From positions 1 through 50,387 of the forward strand of contig JANYDC010000135.1 of NCBI GenBank assembly GCA_025359965.1: a stretch of 50,387 nt of DNA. Direction: 5' to 3'. Source of the DNA: Pedosphaera sp. GTDB taxonomy: Bacteria > Verrucomicrobiota > Verrucomicrobiia > Limisphaerales > SXQI01. Positions 32,153-41,798 of this stretch are shown one piece after another. The translations under genes and the position numbers were made by a program. Each line of letters starts with the position of its first letter. Position 1 is the stretch's first letter. The notes beneath the pieces were generated by a model. It searched no databases and was not told the DNA's origin. It saw only the letters and a list, made by a program, of their open reading frames with translations.

Positions 32153-33899
32153 TCACCCAGTCCGCGGCCTCCAATGAAGCCCGGGCTTGAGCGGCCTCGC
32201 AGCCAGTCAATTGCTGCACAATCCGGACGGCGCGATCCTTCAATTTCACATTGGAGGGTTTGAGGTCGACCATTAAATTTTCCCTCACTTTACCTAAACG
32301 CACCATAGCAAGGGTGGTGATCATGTTGAGCACCATTTTCGTGGCTGTGCCAGCTTTGAGGCGAGAGGAGCCAGTCAGTATTTCCGGCCCGATTTTTGGA
32401 GTGATGCGCGCATCAATTTTCTGGTGCTTCTCCAATTTAAAATGAACATTGAAATCGAGCAGCACAGTTCTCGCTTTGACCTGACGGGCAGCGGTGAGCG
32501 CGCCCCAGACAAACGGCGTCCGCCCGCTGGCGGCAATGCCCATCACCACATCTCCCGCGCGAACCCCGCGAAAGCGCACCGTCTGGGCGCCTGCCGCTGC
32601 ATCATCCTCTGCGCCTTCTTTTGCCCGCCAAAGCGCCTCATAACCGCCAGCAATAATGCCCTGCACCTGCTCGGTATCCGTCCGAAAAGTGGGCGGGCAC
32701 TCGCTGGCGTCCAAAACCCCCAGCCGACCGCTGCTTCCGGCCCCCACGTAGAAAAGTCGCCCGCCCTTTTTCAAGGATCCCGCCACCAGCGTGATGGCCT
32801 TAATGATTTGAGATTTTTGGGCGAGCACTGCGTCCGCCACAGTTTGATCCTCGCTGTTCATCAGATCGACTGCGGCGGCAATACTCAAGCGGTCAAGATT
32901 CATGGACCGTGGATTCCGTTCCTCGTTGGAAGAAAGTTGCCGGGGTGCCTTTTTGTCTAGGGGGTGAACCGCCGTGACGGTCGGTTTTAGGGGGCCTGTT
33001 CCCAATGCCTTCCTTGCCAGTTCAACAGCACCCCAAACACTCTCGCGACGAACCGGCTTGAAGCATGCTTTGGGAGCGAGCAGTTGCAAGGCACGCTTGA
33101 CCTTGCGGGCGAAATCCGGCTGCCCTTCCAAGACGCCGCCACGGAGGACGACTTCAATGCTGCTTCGGTGACGCTCGATTTTTTTCAGACAGGCTGCGGC
33201 ATCCCGAGCCAACGAGTCGGCGGCTCCCACCAAAATATCCCGCGCAATGGTATCTCGTGCTTTGGCACTGGCAAAAACGATCGGAGCTAATCCGGCTATG
33301 GCAGACTTGGATGCGCCTTGAACCCAGCCGATCAATTCTTGAGGTTCATTTAGGAGCAATTCGCGCAAAAGACTTTCGCCGAGATAAGTCCAGTCACCAT
33401 CACGATCAAAGTAGTAAATCACTGCCTTGAGGGCCCGGAGTCCAATCTCATAACCGCTTCCCTTATCCCCAAGCAGGTGACCCCATCCTCCCATTCGTGC
33501 GTTCACTCCCTCCGCTGTCTCCGCATAACAACAGGAACCCGTGCCGCTGATGACAATCATGCGACCTGAGTCAACAGGCCCTTCCGCCAGCAGTGCGGTA
33601 TTGAGATCCGTGCCCAATTTGAAGGGGGCTCCCGGCCACAACCTCGTCAGGCGGTCTCCAACGCGCTGAAGTTCGCGCGCTTCCTTTAGCCCGGCTGCGC
33701 CAAATCCGATGCCTGCTACCATCGGAAAATCTTGATGAATGTCGGCCAGCAATGCGTCAAGCGAACCATCGTCCAGCAATCGAATATTGCCCGGGCCATA
33801 GGTCATTCGACGAACAATGCCGCCCTCCCCGTCGACAGCGATGGCTGTCGTTTTACTCCCGCCCCCCTCAATTCCGAGCAATAGACCTGATGTGTGCAT
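32112..33899 (-). CDS. N-acetylglucosamine kinase-like / MurQ etherase fusion
   Basis: 595 residues from the chosen ATG (MHTSGLLLGIEGGGSKTTAI). The N-terminal half is a BadF/BcrA-type sugar kinase (LLGIEGGGSKTTAIAVD, VISGTGSCCYAETAEG, GGWGHLLGDKGSGYEIG). A linker near 310-325 leads to a full MurQ N-acetylmuramic acid 6-phosphate etherase: EERNPRSMNLDRLS, YVGAGSSGRLGVLDASECPP with the active-site Glu, IIAGGYEALWRAKEGAEDD, IAASGRTPFVWGAL. A kinase plus lactyl-ether lyase in one chain would turn imported MurNAc into GlcNAc-6-phosphate in cell-wall recycling without a PTS. The frame carries 12 further codons upstream that show no conservation. Confidence 0.92.
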   Translation of the reverse strand: MHTSGLLLGIEGGGSKTTAIAVDGEGGIVRRMTYGPGNIRLLDDGSLDALLADIHQDFPMVAGIGFGAAGLKEARELQRVGDRLTRLWPGAPFKLGTDLNTALLAEGPVDSGRMIVISGTGSCCYAETAEGVNARMGGWGHLLGDKGSGYEIGLRALKAVIYYFDRDGDWTYLGESLLRELLLNEPQELIGWVQGASKSAIAGLAPIVFASAKARDTIARDILVGAADSLARDAAACLKKIERHRSSIEVVLRGGVLEGQPDFARKVKRALQLLAPKACFKPVRRESVWGAVELARKALGTGPLKPTVTAVHPLDKKAPRQLSSNEERNPRSMNLDRLSIAAAVDLMNSEDQTVADAVLAQKSQIIKAITLVAGSLKKGGRLFYVGAGSSGRLGVLDASECPPTFRTDTEQVQGIIAGGYEALWRAKEGAEDDAAAGAQTVRFRGVRAGDVVMGIAASGRTPFVWGALTAARQVKARTVLLDFNVHFKLEKHQKIDARITPKIGPEILTGSSRLKAGTATKMVLNMITTLAMVRLGKVRENLMVDLKPSNVKLKDRAVRIVQQLTGCEAAQARASLEAADWVIKEALKRIPKLSA

Positions 33900-33980
33900 C
33901 ACCCACTGGCTAACGGATTCCAAGGGCCGCGGCAAGCACCTGTCGGGAGTTTAAAAAAGGATCTCGACGACAGGCTGCTA

Positions 33981-34000
33981 ATAGGCTACCTATAGCCTAT
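33981..34000. promoter_or_regulatory. palindromic operator candidate overlapping an antitoxin start
   Basis: ATAGGCTA-CCTA-TAGCCTAT is a perfect inverted repeat with 8-base arms. Its last two bases are the first two of the antitoxin's ATG. Phd-type antitoxins repress their own operon through such palindromes, so autoregulation is the simplest reading. No Shine-Dalgarno sequence is visible ahead of the ATG. Confidence 0.6.
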
Positions 34001-34295
34001 GATAAGCGCTAATCGCCCTCGAAAAAAAACGCCACCCTCTCCGCAATCGGAAAGTTTCAGCCTTAGCAACGCCAAGACCTATTTGGGACGACTGATCGAG
34101 AAAGCCGGCAGGGGTGAAATCGTCTACATCGTAAAGGGGCAACATCGTTTTATTTTACAACAGGTTCAACCGATTGACCCCATTCCCATCCGTCCGCCCG
34201 GTTATTTTGCCGACTGTTACAGCCCAGCGGAAATCCGGGAAGATAACCGGCTGGCCAAATCATCCGTAATCAAGCCCCCAAAAGATCTTGAATGA
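33999..34295 (+). CDS. Phd/YefM-like antitoxin
   Basis: 98 residues. After a basic, Pro-rich lead (RPRKKTPPSPQSES) comes the Phd/YefM pattern FSLSNAKTYLGRLIEKAGRG, then EIVYIVKGQHRFILQQV, that is a strand, a helix and a strand used for DNA binding. The C-terminal 40 residues would be the toxin-binding tail. The stop overlaps the toxin start by ATGA. Only one ATG is available. Confidence 0.8.
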   Translation: MISANRPRKKTPPSPQSESFSLSNAKTYLGRLIEKAGRGEIVYIVKGQHRFILQQVQPIDPIPIRPPGYFADCYSPAEIREDNRLAKSSVIKPPKDLE

Positions 34296-34654
34296 AAAGT
34301 GACAAATCGCGGAGCTTCAAGCAATGGGACGTCTTCATGTTTCCGTTCAGCATAGAAAAACGGCATCCCGCCATCATTATCTCGAATGATGAAACTTGTC
34401 AGAATGATGATATCGAAGAAGTAAACGTATTGCTCTGCACATCGGCAAAGGTGAACCGTCCGCAGAAACTGACGGAAGTGATGGTCGACGAAGCGGATGG
34501 GCTGGATTGGAAAACAATGGTTCGCTGCGACAAGGTGCACTTGCTTTCAAAAAGCCAATTCGACGACAAAAAGGGCAATGTCACCACAGAACGGCGGCAT
34601 TTGATCGCTCGAAAAATAGTGGAAATTTTTCGGCTGCCAATTCATCGCACTTAA
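34292..34654 (+). CDS. PemK/MazF-like toxin
   Basis: 120 residues. The N-terminal strand pair WDVFMFPFSIEKRHPAIIIS corresponds to the MazF G-D-(I/V)-x(n)-R-P-A-(V/L)-(I/V)-(I/V)-S signature, with H in place of the usual G before RHPAII. The second half LDWKTMVRCDKVHLLSKSQF follows the family's s.v.cdqv..l.k pattern. MazF/PemK toxins are mRNA endoribonucleases neutralised by the adjacent antitoxin. Coupling with a Phd-like partner rather than a MazE-like one is a known mix-and-match. Confidence 0.78.
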   Translation: MKSDKSRSFKQWDVFMFPFSIEKRHPAIIISNDETCQNDDIEEVNVLLCTSAKVNRPQKLTEVMVDEADGLDWKTMVRCDKVHLLSKSQFDDKKGNVTTERRHLIARKIVEIFRLPIHRT

Positions 34655-34731
34655 AGTCGGAACACTCCACAAATGTCCCTGAAATTCGCTTTCGCGTTGC
34701 GCCGGATGGCGTGTCCGGCTACATCATTAGA

Positions 34732-36525
34732 ATGCCCCTTATTACGAACAGCAAGACGCGCCCTGAGTACGATGTGATTGTCGTGGGATCGGGAGCAGCA
34801 GGCTCCATGACGGCGTATGTGCTTGCGCAGTCCGGTGTGAAAGTGCTGATGTTGGAAGCAGGGCGCAATTACGATCCTGTTAAGGAAACACCGATGTTCC
34901 AGTATCCCAAGGATGCACCGTTACGTGGAGCCCCCACGCCCGACAAGCCTTTCGGCTTTTATGACGCGACGGTGGACGGAGGGTGGACCGTGCCGGGCGA
35001 GCCGTATACCAGCGATAACGGCGTGAATTTCATGTGGTGGCGGGCTCGCATGCTGGGAGGACGCACCAACCATTGGGGGCGTATTTCCCTTCGCATGGGG
35101 CCATACGATTTCAAACCGCGCAGCCGCGACGGGCTTGGGCTGGATTGGCCGATGACGTATGAGGATGTGGCGCCTTATTACGACCGGGTGGAAAGTTTGA
35201 TCGGCGTGTACGGGGACAATCAAGGGCTTGAGAATACGCCCGATTCGCCAGAGGGCATTCTCCAGCCACCACCCAAACCCAGAGGCTACGAACTTCTGGC
35301 CAAAAAGGCCTGCGCGCCCATGGGCGTGCCCGTGATCCCGGCGCACTTGGCCATTCTCACCCGTAAACAGAATCATCTTTCGATTCCATCGAAACTGCAT
35401 CCGGACAATCCCAAGGCCGCCGCAACTTTGGCTGAGGAGATGAAAAAGCGAATGGCCTGTTATTGGGCCACTCCATGCGGGCGAGGTTGTTCCATCAAAG
35501 CGAATTTTCAATCCACAACTGTGCTGCTGCCGCCCGCCATCAGGACCGGCAACCTGGATATCATCACAGACGCAATGGTGCGTGAGGTGACCATCGACAA
35601 GAACGGCAAAGCGACCGGGGTGCATTACATCGACCGCGAAACACGGCGAGATCGGCACGCAGTTGCCAAGGTGGTGGTGCTGGCCGCGAGTGGGTGTGAA
35701 TCAGCGAGGATTCTCCTCAATTCCAAGAGCACACTTTTCCCCAACGGTCTGGCCAACAGCAGCGGCAAAGTAGGTAAATACCTGATGGATACGGTAGGAG
35801 CCAAAGTAACGGGGCAGATCCCGGCATTGGAAAATAGCCCGCCGCACAATGAAGACGGCGCTTCCTCCATGCACATGTACATGCCTTGGTGGATGTACAA
35901 AGAGCAGAAGGCCGGTAAAATGAATTTTGCCCGCGGCTATCACATTGAGTTTGGGGGCGGGCGACGGATGCCTGAAGCAGGGGTTTTAAAGGGGCTCGAA
36001 AGTGAAACCGGCGGGTCGTACGGCAAGAAATTCAAGGAGGATGCCCGCCGATATTATGGAACCTTCATCACGTTTGCGGGCCGTGGCGAAATGATTCCCA
36101 ATGAGGATTCCTACTGCGATATCGATCCCGAAATGGTGGATCAATGGGGCATCCCGGTGCTCAAATTCCATTGGAAATGGTCAGAGCACGAGCTGAATCA
36201 AACGGCCCACATGCACAAGACCTTCGCCGAGATCATTACCGGCATGGGCGGCAAAGTGACCACGCCGGTTGAAACAGATGGACGTAAAGCCATCTATAAG
36301 CCGGGAGAGATTATTCATGAGGTCGGCACGACCTGTATGGGCGAGGATTCCAAGAAGACGGTGCTGAACCAGTACTGCCAGGCATGGGACGTGAAAAATT
36401 TATTTGTAACCGACGGCGGGCCATTCGTCTCAAACGCGGACAAAAACCCGACTTTGACCATCATGGCCCTGGCTTGGCGCAGTGCGGATTTCATAATGGA
36501 CTCGATGAAGAAAGGGGAGCTTTGA
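34732..36525 (+). CDS. GMC-family FAD-dependent oxidoreductase
   Basis: 597 residues from the ATG of MPLITNSKTRPEYDVIVVGS; the longer frame runs back through the toxin gene. The FAD Rossmann motif is VIVVGSGAAGSMTAYVLAQS. GRTNHWGRISLRMGPYDF, the CGRGCSIKANFQST cluster and a C-terminal HEVGTTCMGEDSKK / NPTLTIMALAWRSADFIMDS with the catalytic His and Asn follow. Members oxidise sugars or alcohols. The subunit-3-like gene starts two bases after the stop, as in membrane-bound gluconate or fructose dehydrogenases. No cytochrome subunit is encoded next to it. Confidence 0.93.
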   Translation: MPLITNSKTRPEYDVIVVGSGAAGSMTAYVLAQSGVKVLMLEAGRNYDPVKETPMFQYPKDAPLRGAPTPDKPFGFYDATVDGGWTVPGEPYTSDNGVNFMWWRARMLGGRTNHWGRISLRMGPYDFKPRSRDGLGLDWPMTYEDVAPYYDRVESLIGVYGDNQGLENTPDSPEGILQPPPKPRGYELLAKKACAPMGVPVIPAHLAILTRKQNHLSIPSKLHPDNPKAAATLAEEMKKRMACYWATPCGRGCSIKANFQSTTVLLPPAIRTGNLDIITDAMVREVTIDKNGKATGVHYIDRETRRDRHAVAKVVVLAASGCESARILLNSKSTLFPNGLANSSGKVGKYLMDTVGAKVTGQIPALENSPPHNEDGASSMHMYMPWWMYKEQKAGKMNFARGYHIEFGGGRRMPEAGVLKGLESETGGSYGKKFKEDARRYYGTFITFAGRGEMIPNEDSYCDIDPEMVDQWGIPVLKFHWKWSEHELNQTAHMHKTFAEIITGMGGKVTTPVETDGRKAIYKPGEIIHEVGTTCMGEDSKKTVLNQYCQAWDVKNLFVTDGGPFVSNADKNPTLTIMALAWRSADFIMDSMKKGEL

Positions 36526-36527
36526 AC

Positions 36528-37157
36528 ATGAGCGATCAAGGCAACAAAATCCCCCGGCGTGACGCACTCAAATGGCTGGCCTCAGCCGCAGCGGCCGCAC
36601 CCGTCCTCGCCACCGGCAAAGCGACTGCGACGGAAACTACGGCAGTTCCCCGGACTTCCACCGACCCCGATCTGGCCAAACCCGTGGTTCCATGGAACCG
36701 AATCCTGACCGAGGCGGAGTTAAAGACTCTTGCTTCGATTTGTGACGTGATTATCCCCGAGGATGAAAAATCCCCCGCCGCATCTACGGTCGGAGTTCCC
36801 GAGTTTATCAACGAATGGGTGAGCGCACCCTACCCCACTCAGGTAGCTGATCGACAGACGATTCGCGGTGGTTTGAGCTGGCTGAACACCGAAGCCACTC
36901 AACGCTTTGATCAGGAATTCGCCTCACTTAAGCCAGAACAACAAACAGCTATCTGCGACGACATTGCCTACCTGCCCAAAACCAAACCGAAACATCGCTT
37001 TGGCGCGCTATTCTTTGCTAAGTTGAGAGATCTGACCGCCACTGGTTTCTACACCACCAGCCAGGGCATGAAAGATATTGGATATGTGGGGAACATGCCA
37101 TTGACCAAGTTTGACGGGCCTCCGCCAGCAGTGATGAAGCATCTGGGCTTGGCATGA
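36528..37157 (+). CDS. gluconate 2-dehydrogenase subunit 3-like protein, Tat-exported
   Basis: 209 residues starting MSDQGNKIPRRDALKWLASA. The RRDALKWL plus Ala-rich stretch ending ATGKA is a twin-arginine signal. The mature domain has ILTEAELKTLASICDVIIPE and GVPEFINEWVSAPYP, the usual subunit-3 pattern, and ends in FYTTSQGMKDIGYVGNMPLT. It probably carries the flavoprotein, which has no leader of its own, across the membrane by hitchhiking. It ends nine bases before the convergent DUF4175 gene. Confidence 0.9.
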   Translation: MSDQGNKIPRRDALKWLASAAAAAPVLATGKATATETTAVPRTSTDPDLAKPVVPWNRILTEAELKTLASICDVIIPEDEKSPAASTVGVPEFINEWVSAPYPTQVADRQTIRGGLSWLNTEATQRFDQEFASLKPEQQTAICDDIAYLPKTKPKHRFGALFFAKLRDLTATGFYTTSQGMKDIGYVGNMPLTKFDGPPPAVMKHLGLA

Positions 37158-37166
37158 GGAGGTTGA

Positions 37167-40100
37167 TCAAGGCTTTGTGCCGCTGCCGATTCGTTCGTAG
37201 TATTTATTGACCAATTCCGTGTATCGCCCCGGCACAGGGTCGCGGTCGACAGGTGCGATGGCTTCCTTGGAATCGGCGCGGACCAAAGCTTCCGTAAGGA
37301 GCTTTTGCACCTCAGCTAGCGGAAGGATCACTGTGCTGAGAAGTTGCTGTCTCGGCACGACGCTTTCCTGAGCTTTGCCCTCGCCCTTATTTCGAATCTC
37401 GGAGCGAATACGGCGGGCGCTTTCGCGGACTTCGGCCAGTTTCTGACGCAAGGCGGGCTGATCAATCATCGTCTCAACATCGCGCAGTCTTTCAACCCAT
37501 TCGGTGAAACCTCCCGCGCTGCTAAAGGGACTTGCAGAACCCTGCTCGGATCCGGCACCGCCCCCATTTTCACCGCCAGCCCGTGCTTGCGGTAAAAGCC
37601 CGCCCAATCCTTTGCCTTGGGAACCCTTCCCGGGTTTCGTGTTCCCTTGTTGTGGCTTTCCGCCCTGACCGGATTGGGGGGGATTGCCTTTGGATTCACC
37701 TCCCCCACCCTGCGCCTTGGGCGATTCGCGCTCCGCCTGGGCCTGCAATTGCTCAACGGAACGACGCGCCTGGCGAAGACTCTCAGCCTCATCGCCAAGC
37801 ACCGAAGCAGCGGCGCGTTCCACATTTTTTTGTAATTGATCAATGCCGGCAATAACGCGGTTGCCGATGATGGAGGCCTGTTCCTTCATGCCTCTCTGCA
37901 ACAACTGTCGTTCGGCATCGAGAAGCCCGCCTATCTGCGATTGCTCAGCCTGTCGTATGCCCTCATACAGATCCCGAGCCAGCAAGGGTTCGACGGACTC
38001 GGCCTGCTGGGTCACACGCTTCATATTTTCTAGCAGGTTGGTCAGAGCACCCACCTGATTCCTTGCTTCCTCACCTAATTGAGCCGAAGGATTTTCACTT
38101 CTCAGGGAACGCGCGCCCGACTTGGTCTGCTCACCAATCTTCTCTTGCAACTGCTTCTGATCAGTGGCGATCTCACGGGCCTGTTGGCGGAGTTCCTTCA
38201 TCTGATCCTCAAACTGGCCGGACGATTTTTTACGCAGGTCGTCAGCCGCCTGTTTTAATTCCCGTTGGGCTCTCGCACCCGCCGAGAGAGCATCGCCGGG
38301 TGTTCCTCGCTCCATGGCGTCAGCCGCTTCCTGGGCCTTGGCGCGACTCTTTGAAAGCTGCTTATCGGTCTCGGAAAGTTGCGCGGATTGCTCCGCCTTC
38401 GCCGAACGCTGCTGGAGCTCATCCATATCCTGAAGCAACTCGCGCTGCTCGTCCTGCAGCCGTTTCAATTGGCGCTGCTTTTCCTCCTGCTCCTCTGGTG
38501 TCGAGGCCTGCTGCGCGAGATTCTCCTTCAAACGATCATTCAGATCCTGCTGGCGTTGGGCCAATTCCTTCAACCCATCAAGCACACTAAGGCGCTCCTG
38601 TTGATCCTTGGTTTTCTCTTTCGCAGCCCGGCTTTGATCCTCGTATCGGTTGGAGGCTGTTTTGAAATCCAACTGGTCCATTTGGCGCTTTTGCTCGCCT
38701 GACTGGCTTTCACCCCCCTTGCCTTCGCTGGAGGAGGATGACGATGAAACATTAAATTCCTTACCCTGCAATCGCAGCAAATCCCGGTAAGCCGACTGGG
38801 CAAAGCCAATTCCTTTCGGCAAAGGATTGGTTCGGACAGTGGTTGCGGCATCGGTCAACTCGGACAACGCTGATTGCATATGGTCCACCGCATCTTTGGC
38901 CGCAAGCAGCATGCGTGGTTCCTTCAATTTTTCCCGCAGTGCGCGCGCTTTGTTCAGCGCATCATCCTGCGCAACCTTTAAGGTCGATAAATTCGTTTTA
39001 AGCGCGGTGCTGGCCGTATTGCGCAAAGTGTTCCATCCGGCGGCGATAATCTGCTTTTGCTGCTTAAGCAGATTTTGCGCTTCGGAGCCGCCTTCCTTGC
39101 CCTCGCCCGAGCCGGACTGTTGCGAGGCCTTAAACAATTCGTCAAACGGGCGGACCTCCACGAAGGAAAGTTCGCTTACGGTGCGGCGGGGCAGTCCATC
39201 CGGCCCAATGTCTTCCGCCCAGATAAACCAAGTTAAGAAATCGCGCGGCTCAACTTTTAATTCCTCCAAATGCAGATTGAGGCCGAGATGGTTGGTGGCG
39301 TGTCCGGGCGTCTTTCCCTGAAGTTGAATAAAGCGGGGCTCACCACCGGCCGCAGACCAGGCCAAGCCTGAGGTCAGAGTTCCAAAATCGTCCGATACCT
39401 CGGCCTGAAAGGACAACTCTTGCAAGGCCGAGGCCCGTGTATCGCCCTTGGGAAAAATAAAGCGCAAATCGGGACGACGGTTTGGCACGGCTTCCATCAC
39501 TAGTTCGACCCGCTGCCGATTAGTCCGCCCCTCCGCATCCACCAATTCAAGCAAGTCATTGCGGGAGTTGGTCAGAACAACGGCCCAATCAAACAGCAAG
39601 GTGTTGGTGGGATTGGCTGAAAGCGCAACCGGTGCCTGGTTGGTGGAGAGCAGCCTGGCCGAGCTCAAAGGCTTGTTCATCTGCAAACGCCAAGACAGTC
39701 TGGAGCCTTCCACGGCCGCCACGCGCCGAGTATCAGGAATGTGGCGATTGGTGAGTCCCGTGTAGTCCGGATAGTTAACGTCGGCATCGCCCCGGATCAG
39801 CGATGGCAGATCATAAACCACCACACGATATTCGCGCGAATTTCCCAATGCCGTCTCAATGCGATAACGGAATGAGGAATCCACTGCCGGAAGAGTCAAA
39901 CCGAATAACCCGTCATTAAGAGCGCGCGGCATCGCGACTCGATTGGCCGGACCCGTTTCGGGCGTCATTGCAATAAATGCTTCTTTGGGGAGACCACTTC
40001 CAAAACGGGCGGAGATGGCCAGGGCGGTGCCTCGCTCGACTGAAACATCGCCTGGTGTCACCTCGAATAATGCCGAATCAGCCTTGGCCGTCCGCGATTC

Positions 40101-40604
40101 CCGGATATGAACACGAGAGGAGGCAGCCAACAAAGTAAGGAAGGCCGCACCGGCCAGCAGGCTCGTCCCTTGGGCCAAAAAGAGGCGTTCAACGAAAGGT
40201 CTCTCCCATGGGGTAGCTCGCGAGAGGCTCAGGGCCTGATCGACCAAACGCGACTTCATCATTCTGGCCAGCAGGTCATTGGGGTCGCTTTGGGTCTCAA
40301 CGGCAGCAAGCAGCGCGGTGTCGAGCTTCGGATCGGCGGATTCCACCAACCGCACCACCTCGTCTTGCTCGCCTGGCCGTTTGTAGAAACGGATCAATTC
40401 GACCGCAAAAACCGAGGCAACAAAAGCGAGCGAACCCCACAATAATGAGCGTGAAAGCTCAACGTGAAGAAGCCTTAGAAACAGCCATAGGGCAATGACC
40501 AGACAAAGAGTCAGCAGACCGCGTCTTAAAATGGAAAAAAATCGTGCCTTGCGATGCAGCTTTATGATCGCTTCCAGAACAGTGCTTAGGCGAGGATCAA
40601 ACAT
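37167..40604 (-). CDS. giant membrane-anchored coiled-coil protein (DUF4175-like)
   Basis: 1145 residues. Two spans at the N-terminus (LLTLCLVIALWLFLRLLHVE, SLLWGSLAFVASVFAVELIR) and a third near 148-166 place the rest outside the cytoplasm. Residues 180-490 form beta-rich domains (YPDYTGLTNRHIP is a typical DUF4175 phrase), followed by about 500 residues of Gln/Glu/Arg-rich coiled coil (QRQQDLNDRLKENLAQQAST, QEEKQRQLKRLQDEQRELLQ) and a Gly-rich low-complexity linker. Such proteins occur in Planctomycetes, Verrucomicrobia and Bacteroidetes, often beside MoxR/VWA genes, which are not present here. Function unknown; envelope scaffolding is a guess. Confidence 0.85.
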   Translation of the reverse strand: MFDPRLSTVLEAIIKLHRKARFFSILRRGLLTLCLVIALWLFLRLLHVELSRSLLWGSLAFVASVFAVELIRFYKRPGEQDEVVRLVESADPKLDTALLAAVETQSDPNDLLARMMKSRLVDQALSLSRATPWERPFVERLFLAQGTSLLAGAAFLTLLAASSRVHIRESRTAKADSALFEVTPGDVSVERGTALAISARFGSGLPKEAFIAMTPETGPANRVAMPRALNDGLFGLTLPAVDSSFRYRIETALGNSREYRVVVYDLPSLIRGDADVNYPDYTGLTNRHIPDTRRVAAVEGSRLSWRLQMNKPLSSARLLSTNQAPVALSANPTNTLLFDWAVVLTNSRNDLLELVDAEGRTNRQRVELVMEAVPNRRPDLRFIFPKGDTRASALQELSFQAEVSDDFGTLTSGLAWSAAGGEPRFIQLQGKTPGHATNHLGLNLHLEELKVEPRDFLTWFIWAEDIGPDGLPRRTVSELSFVEVRPFDELFKASQQSGSGEGKEGGSEAQNLLKQQKQIIAAGWNTLRNTASTALKTNLSTLKVAQDDALNKARALREKLKEPRMLLAAKDAVDHMQSALSELTDAATTVRTNPLPKGIGFAQSAYRDLLRLQGKEFNVSSSSSSSEGKGGESQSGEQKRQMDQLDFKTASNRYEDQSRAAKEKTKDQQERLSVLDGLKELAQRQQDLNDRLKENLAQQASTPEEQEEKQRQLKRLQDEQRELLQDMDELQQRSAKAEQSAQLSETDKQLSKSRAKAQEAADAMERGTPGDALSAGARAQRELKQAADDLRKKSSGQFEDQMKELRQQAREIATDQKQLQEKIGEQTKSGARSLRSENPSAQLGEEARNQVGALTNLLENMKRVTQQAESVEPLLARDLYEGIRQAEQSQIGGLLDAERQLLQRGMKEQASIIGNRVIAGIDQLQKNVERAAASVLGDEAESLRQARRSVEQLQAQAERESPKAQGGGGESKGNPPQSGQGGKPQQGNTKPGKGSQGKGLGGLLPQARAGGENGGGAGSEQGSASPFSSAGGFTEWVERLRDVETMIDQPALRQKLAEVRESARRIRSEIRNKGEGKAQESVVPRQQLLSTVILPLAEVQKLLTEALVRADSKEAIAPVDRDPVPGRYTELVNKYYERIGSGTKP

Positions 40605-40650
40605 GCCGCGGCGCGGTGACTCAGCAACTGTGCACCGGCTGCGGCAGAAT

Positions 40651-41049
40651 TCAAGTCAGGCTTGCGGGAATATTCCCTTCGAGAACCACTACTGCGGCCG
40701 CGGTTATGCGAGTATGAGTGAGAGTCAGATGCATTCCCACCACCCCCAACAAACGGGCGGTTTCCAACGCCCGACCGTGAAGGACCAACTCGGGACGGCC
40801 CGTCTTCTGGCGCACGACTTCTATTTCCTTCCATCCCGCACCCGCACCAATGCCTGTTCCGATGGCCTTCGAGAAAGCCTCTTTGGCGGCAAAACGCGCT
40901 GCGATGTGCATGGCTGGTTCGGCCTGAAAGCGACAGTAGGCAGCCTCGTCGGATGTGAGCACACGGCTCAAAAAAGCGTCGCCCTGACGCTCAATGGCCT
41001 CACGCATCCTCTGCACTTCCACCAAGTCCAAACCCAAGCCAATAATCAT
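40651..41049 (-). CDS. acpS: holo-[acyl-carrier-protein] synthase
   Basis: 132 residues. Transfers phosphopantetheine from CoA to acyl carrier protein. The metal-binding Asp8 in [18 protein letters not shown] and Glu in [18 protein letters not shown] are intact, and [18 protein letters not shown] ends the core (SHs becomes THT). The start overlaps pdxJ's stop by ATGA, the same gene pair found in E. coli. Confidence 0.93.
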   Translation of the reverse strand: MIIGLGLDLVEVQRMREAIERQGDAFLSRVLTSDEAAYCRFQAEPAMHIAARFAAKEAFSKAIGTGIGAGAGWKEIEVVRQKTGRPELVLHGRALETARLLGVVGMHLTLTHTRITAAAVVVLEGNIPASLT

Positions 41050-41786
41050 GACGGGTAGTGCTGCATCAACGCTAGCATCTCACGCACAGCCGTCGGCAGG
41101 CCAACCAGTATAGAACGGCTGATCAGGCTGTGGCCTATGTTCAGCTCGACCATATGCGGCACTTGGAAAAGGGCGCTCAGATTTTGAGTGTTCAAACCAT
41201 GCCCTGCGTTAACAAGCAAACCAAGTCGATGCGCCAACTCCGCAGCCTCGATCAATCGCTGCATTTCCAATTGTCGCTCTTTTTTGCGATGGAACGCCTC
41301 GGCGAAGGCTCCGGTATGAAGTTCAATGAATTGTGCTCCGACACGGGCTGATTCCTCGATTTGAGCGGGATCAGGGGTGATAAAAACACTAATTTCAATA
41401 CCCGCATCCCGCAGCCGGGCGATGCATCCACGCAGCGGTTCGGACTGCCCCACCACGTCGAGGCCGCCTTCGGTGGTCAATTCCTGGCGACGTTCAGGCA
41501 CAATGCAGACGATGTCGGGCTTCAGATCAATGGCAATGGCAACCATTTCATCCGTGGCGGCCATTTCCAAGTTCAATCGAGTCTTGATGGATTCGCGCAG
41601 TTTCTTAACGTCACGATCCAGAATGTGGCGGCGGTCCTCGCGGAGATGCGCGGTGATACCGTGTGCTCCGGCCGCCTCGCAAACCAAGGCCGCCTCAACC
41701 GGATCCGGCTCGCCGCGTTCACGGCCGGCATAGCGCGCCTGACGCAACGTGGCGACGTGGTCGATATTGACTCCAAGCTTTAGCAT
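41046..41786 (-). CDS. pdxJ: pyridoxine 5'-phosphate synthase
   Basis: 246 residues, the usual length. PdxJ condenses 3-amino-2-oxopropyl phosphate with deoxyxylulose 5-phosphate to make pyridoxine phosphate (vitamin B6). It starts [20 protein letters not shown], followed by [20 protein letters not shown] and HLREDRRHI, then [19 protein letters not shown] and [11 protein letters not shown], all invariant family segments with the catalytic Glu in VPERR. Overlaps acpS; the upstream secreted protein ends 12 bases before it, so the three may share a transcript. Confidence 0.96.
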   Translation of the reverse strand: MLKLGVNIDHVATLRQARYAGRERGEPDPVEAALVCEAAGAHGITAHLREDRRHILDRDVKKLRESIKTRLNLEMAATDEMVAIAIDLKPDIVCIVPERRQELTTEGGLDVVGQSEPLRGCIARLRDAGIEISVFITPDPAQIEESARVGAQFIELHTGAFAEAFHRKKERQLEMQRLIEAAELAHRLGLLVNAGHGLNTQNLSALFQVPHMVELNIGHSLISRSILVGLPTAVREMLALMQHYPS

Positions 41787-41798
41787 GATGGGTTCAGA

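Noticed and set aside
32424..32960. 178-codon plus-strand frame inside the kinase-MurQ gene
   Set aside because: Antisense shadow of conserved MurQ coding sequence.
34507..34731. 75-residue N-terminal extension of the GMC oxidoreductase
   Set aside because: It overlaps the PemK-like toxin gene and is unlike the family; the FAD motif follows directly after the ATG at 34732.
36384..36527. 48-residue N-terminal extension of the subunit 3-like protein
   Set aside because: It overlaps the end of the GMC gene and would bury the twin-arginine signal.
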